Shown here: piece after piece, positions 7,905 through 8,728 of the stretch
Numbering within the stretch: the stretch's first letter is position 1
Layout: each line of letters starts with the position of its first letter
DNA from: Sphingomonadales bacterium
GTDB lineage: Bacteria; Pseudomonadota; Alphaproteobacteria; Sphingomonadales; Sphingomonadaceae
Direction: 5' to 3'
DNA length: 8,728 nt
NCBI GenBank assembly: GCA_017304125.1
Contig: JAFKLV010000046.1
Span: 1-8,728 of the forward strand
The notes under the pieces: generated by a model
Told to the model about the DNA's origin: nothing
Databases searched by the model: none
What the model saw: only the letters and a program-made list of their open reading frames with translations
Position numbers and translations under genes: made by a program

Positions 7905-8728
7905 GTGTCAGATGCCCCCATTCCTACCCCGGCCGAACTCGCCGCCGAATTGGTCGACCTGCTCGACGTGGAGGAAATCGACACCGATCTGTATCGCGGC
8001 CGGCGCCAGCGCGACGGGGTCGGCCGGGTGTTCGGCGGGCAGGTGATCGCGCAGGCGCTGCAGGCCGCGCAACGCTCGACCGATGCGCCCAAGGTCGCGC
8101 ATTCGCTCCACGCCTATTTCATGCGCGCCGGCGACGAGAATTATCCGATCATCTTCCGCGTGGTGCGCGATTTCGAGGGGCGCAGCTTCGCCACCCGCCG
8201 CGTCATAGCGATGCAGCGCGGCGCGCCGATCCTCAACATGGCGGCGTCGTTCCAGGTGCCCGAGGGCGGCTTCCACCACCAGGACCGGATGCCCGACGTT
8301 CCCGCGCCCGAGGAACTGGAAAGCGAAGCGGCGATCCGCGCGCGCGAAAGCCTGCATGTCGACGAGCGCTTTCGCCGCGCGCTGACCCGCCCGCGCCCGA
8401 TCGAGATCCGCCCGGTCTATCCGCGCAAATGGTTCAACCCCACGCCGACCGCGCCGATCCAGCATAGCTGGTTCCGCATCGTCGCGCCGGTGGGGGACGA
8501 TCCCGCGATCCACCGCGCGATCCTGTCCTATGCGTCGGACATGTCACTGCTCGGCACCTGCATGCTGCCGCACGGCGTCAACTGGACGACGCCCGGTTTC
8601 CAGAGCGCCAGCCTCGATCATGCGGTGTGGCTGCACGAGGATTTCCGCGCCGACGACTGGCTGCTCTATGCCACCGACAGCCCATGGGCCGGGCACGCGC
8701 GCGGGATGAACCGCGGGCAGATCTTCAC
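7905..8728 (+). CDS. tesB: Acyl-CoA thioesterase II (TesB-type), cut by right window edge
   Basis: The 274 visible codons start at a GTG and run off the window. TesB enzymes hydrolyse medium- to long-chain acyl-CoA to free acid and CoA with a double hotdog fold. The first hotdog is shown by GVGRVFGGQVIAQAL in register at 38-52, SLHAYFMRAGD (67-77), and FEGRSFATRRVIAMQRG (90-106). The second contains ILSYASDMSLLGT (206-218), whose D212 matches the catalytic aspartate of E. coli TesB (D204), and FQSASLDHAVWLHEDF (232-247). S236 stands where E. coli has catalytic T228, a conservative swap. GMNRGQIF closes the visible part; the catalytic glutamine near the end of the family lies beyond the edge. 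Last visible gene of the operon, 145 nt after the dehydrogenase, it may relieve acyl-CoA build-up or release a product. The long gap leaves room for a separate promoter, but none is clear. Confidence 0.93.
   Translation, partial: MSDAPIPTPAELAAELVDLLDVEEIDTDLYRGRRQRDGVGRVFGGQVIAQALQAAQRSTDAPKVAHSLHAYFMRAGDENYPIIFRVVRDFEGRSFATRRVIAMQRGAPILNMAASFQVPEGGFHHQDRMPDVPAPEELESEAAIRARESLHVDERFRRALTRPRPIEIRPVYPRKWFNPTPTAPIQHSWFRIVAPVGDDPAIHRAILSYASDMSLLGTCMLPHGVNWTTPGFQSASLDHAVWLHEDFRADDWLLYATDSPWAGHARGMNRGQIF

Noticed and set aside
6569..8092. Reverse-strand open frame of about 507 codons crossing from the thioesterase into the second dehydrogenase and the REP spacers
   Set aside because: It reads through two gene boundaries and two repeat elements and shows no recognisable motif, so it is a composition artefact.

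Overview
The window is high-GC (roughly two-thirds G+C) bacterial DNA with strong third-position G/C bias. Protein family make-up, the divergent layout and the GTCAYYCC-headed intergenic palindromes suggest an alphaproteobacterium, most likely a sphingomonad. That placement is an inference from style, not from a marker gene. No rRNA, tRNA, CRISPR array, prophage or insertion sequence is visible.

Layout: a partial acyl-CoA synthetase (class I adenylate-forming enzyme) reads leftward off the left edge from a GTG start at 486. A roughly 115-bp divergent promoter region (487-601) carries a 20-bp imperfect palindrome. Six genes then read rightward: a family VIII-type serine hydrolase (602-1825), a FadB-like enoyl-CoA hydratase/3-hydroxyacyl-CoA dehydrogenase (1869-3896), an amidase-signature hydrolase (3957-5276), an acyl-CoA dehydrogenase of 394 aa (5276-6460), a second acyl-CoA dehydrogenase of 375 aa (6632-7759), and a TesB-type acyl-CoA thioesterase cut by the right edge (7905-8728). 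Gaps are short (43, 60, -1, 171 and 145 nt), so the six are probably one operon.

How they fit together: the synthetase would activate a carboxylic acid to its CoA ester. The two dehydrogenases would introduce the alpha-beta double bond. The FadB-like protein would hydrate it and oxidise the 3-hydroxyacyl-CoA. TesB could release free acid and CoA. No thiolase lies in the window. The set resembles the pim-type (dicarboxylate/pimelate) beta-oxidation operon logic of Rhodopseudomonas, with two extra hydrolases, an esterase/beta-lactamase-fold enzyme and an amidase, that could free the acid from an ester or amide. The true substrate cannot be read from the sequence.

The most interesting points are: (1) residue patterns suggesting that the two acyl-CoA dehydrogenases form a heteromer, with the only plausible catalytic glutamate in the 394-aa subunit; (2) three REP-like palindromic elements, two of them inverted doublets (REPIN-like), in three spacers of one operon, one of them sitting between the two presumed partner subunits; (3) a palindrome shared by the two divergent promoters. 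Nothing here clearly amounts to a wholly new system; it is an ordinary metabolic cluster with unusual spacers.
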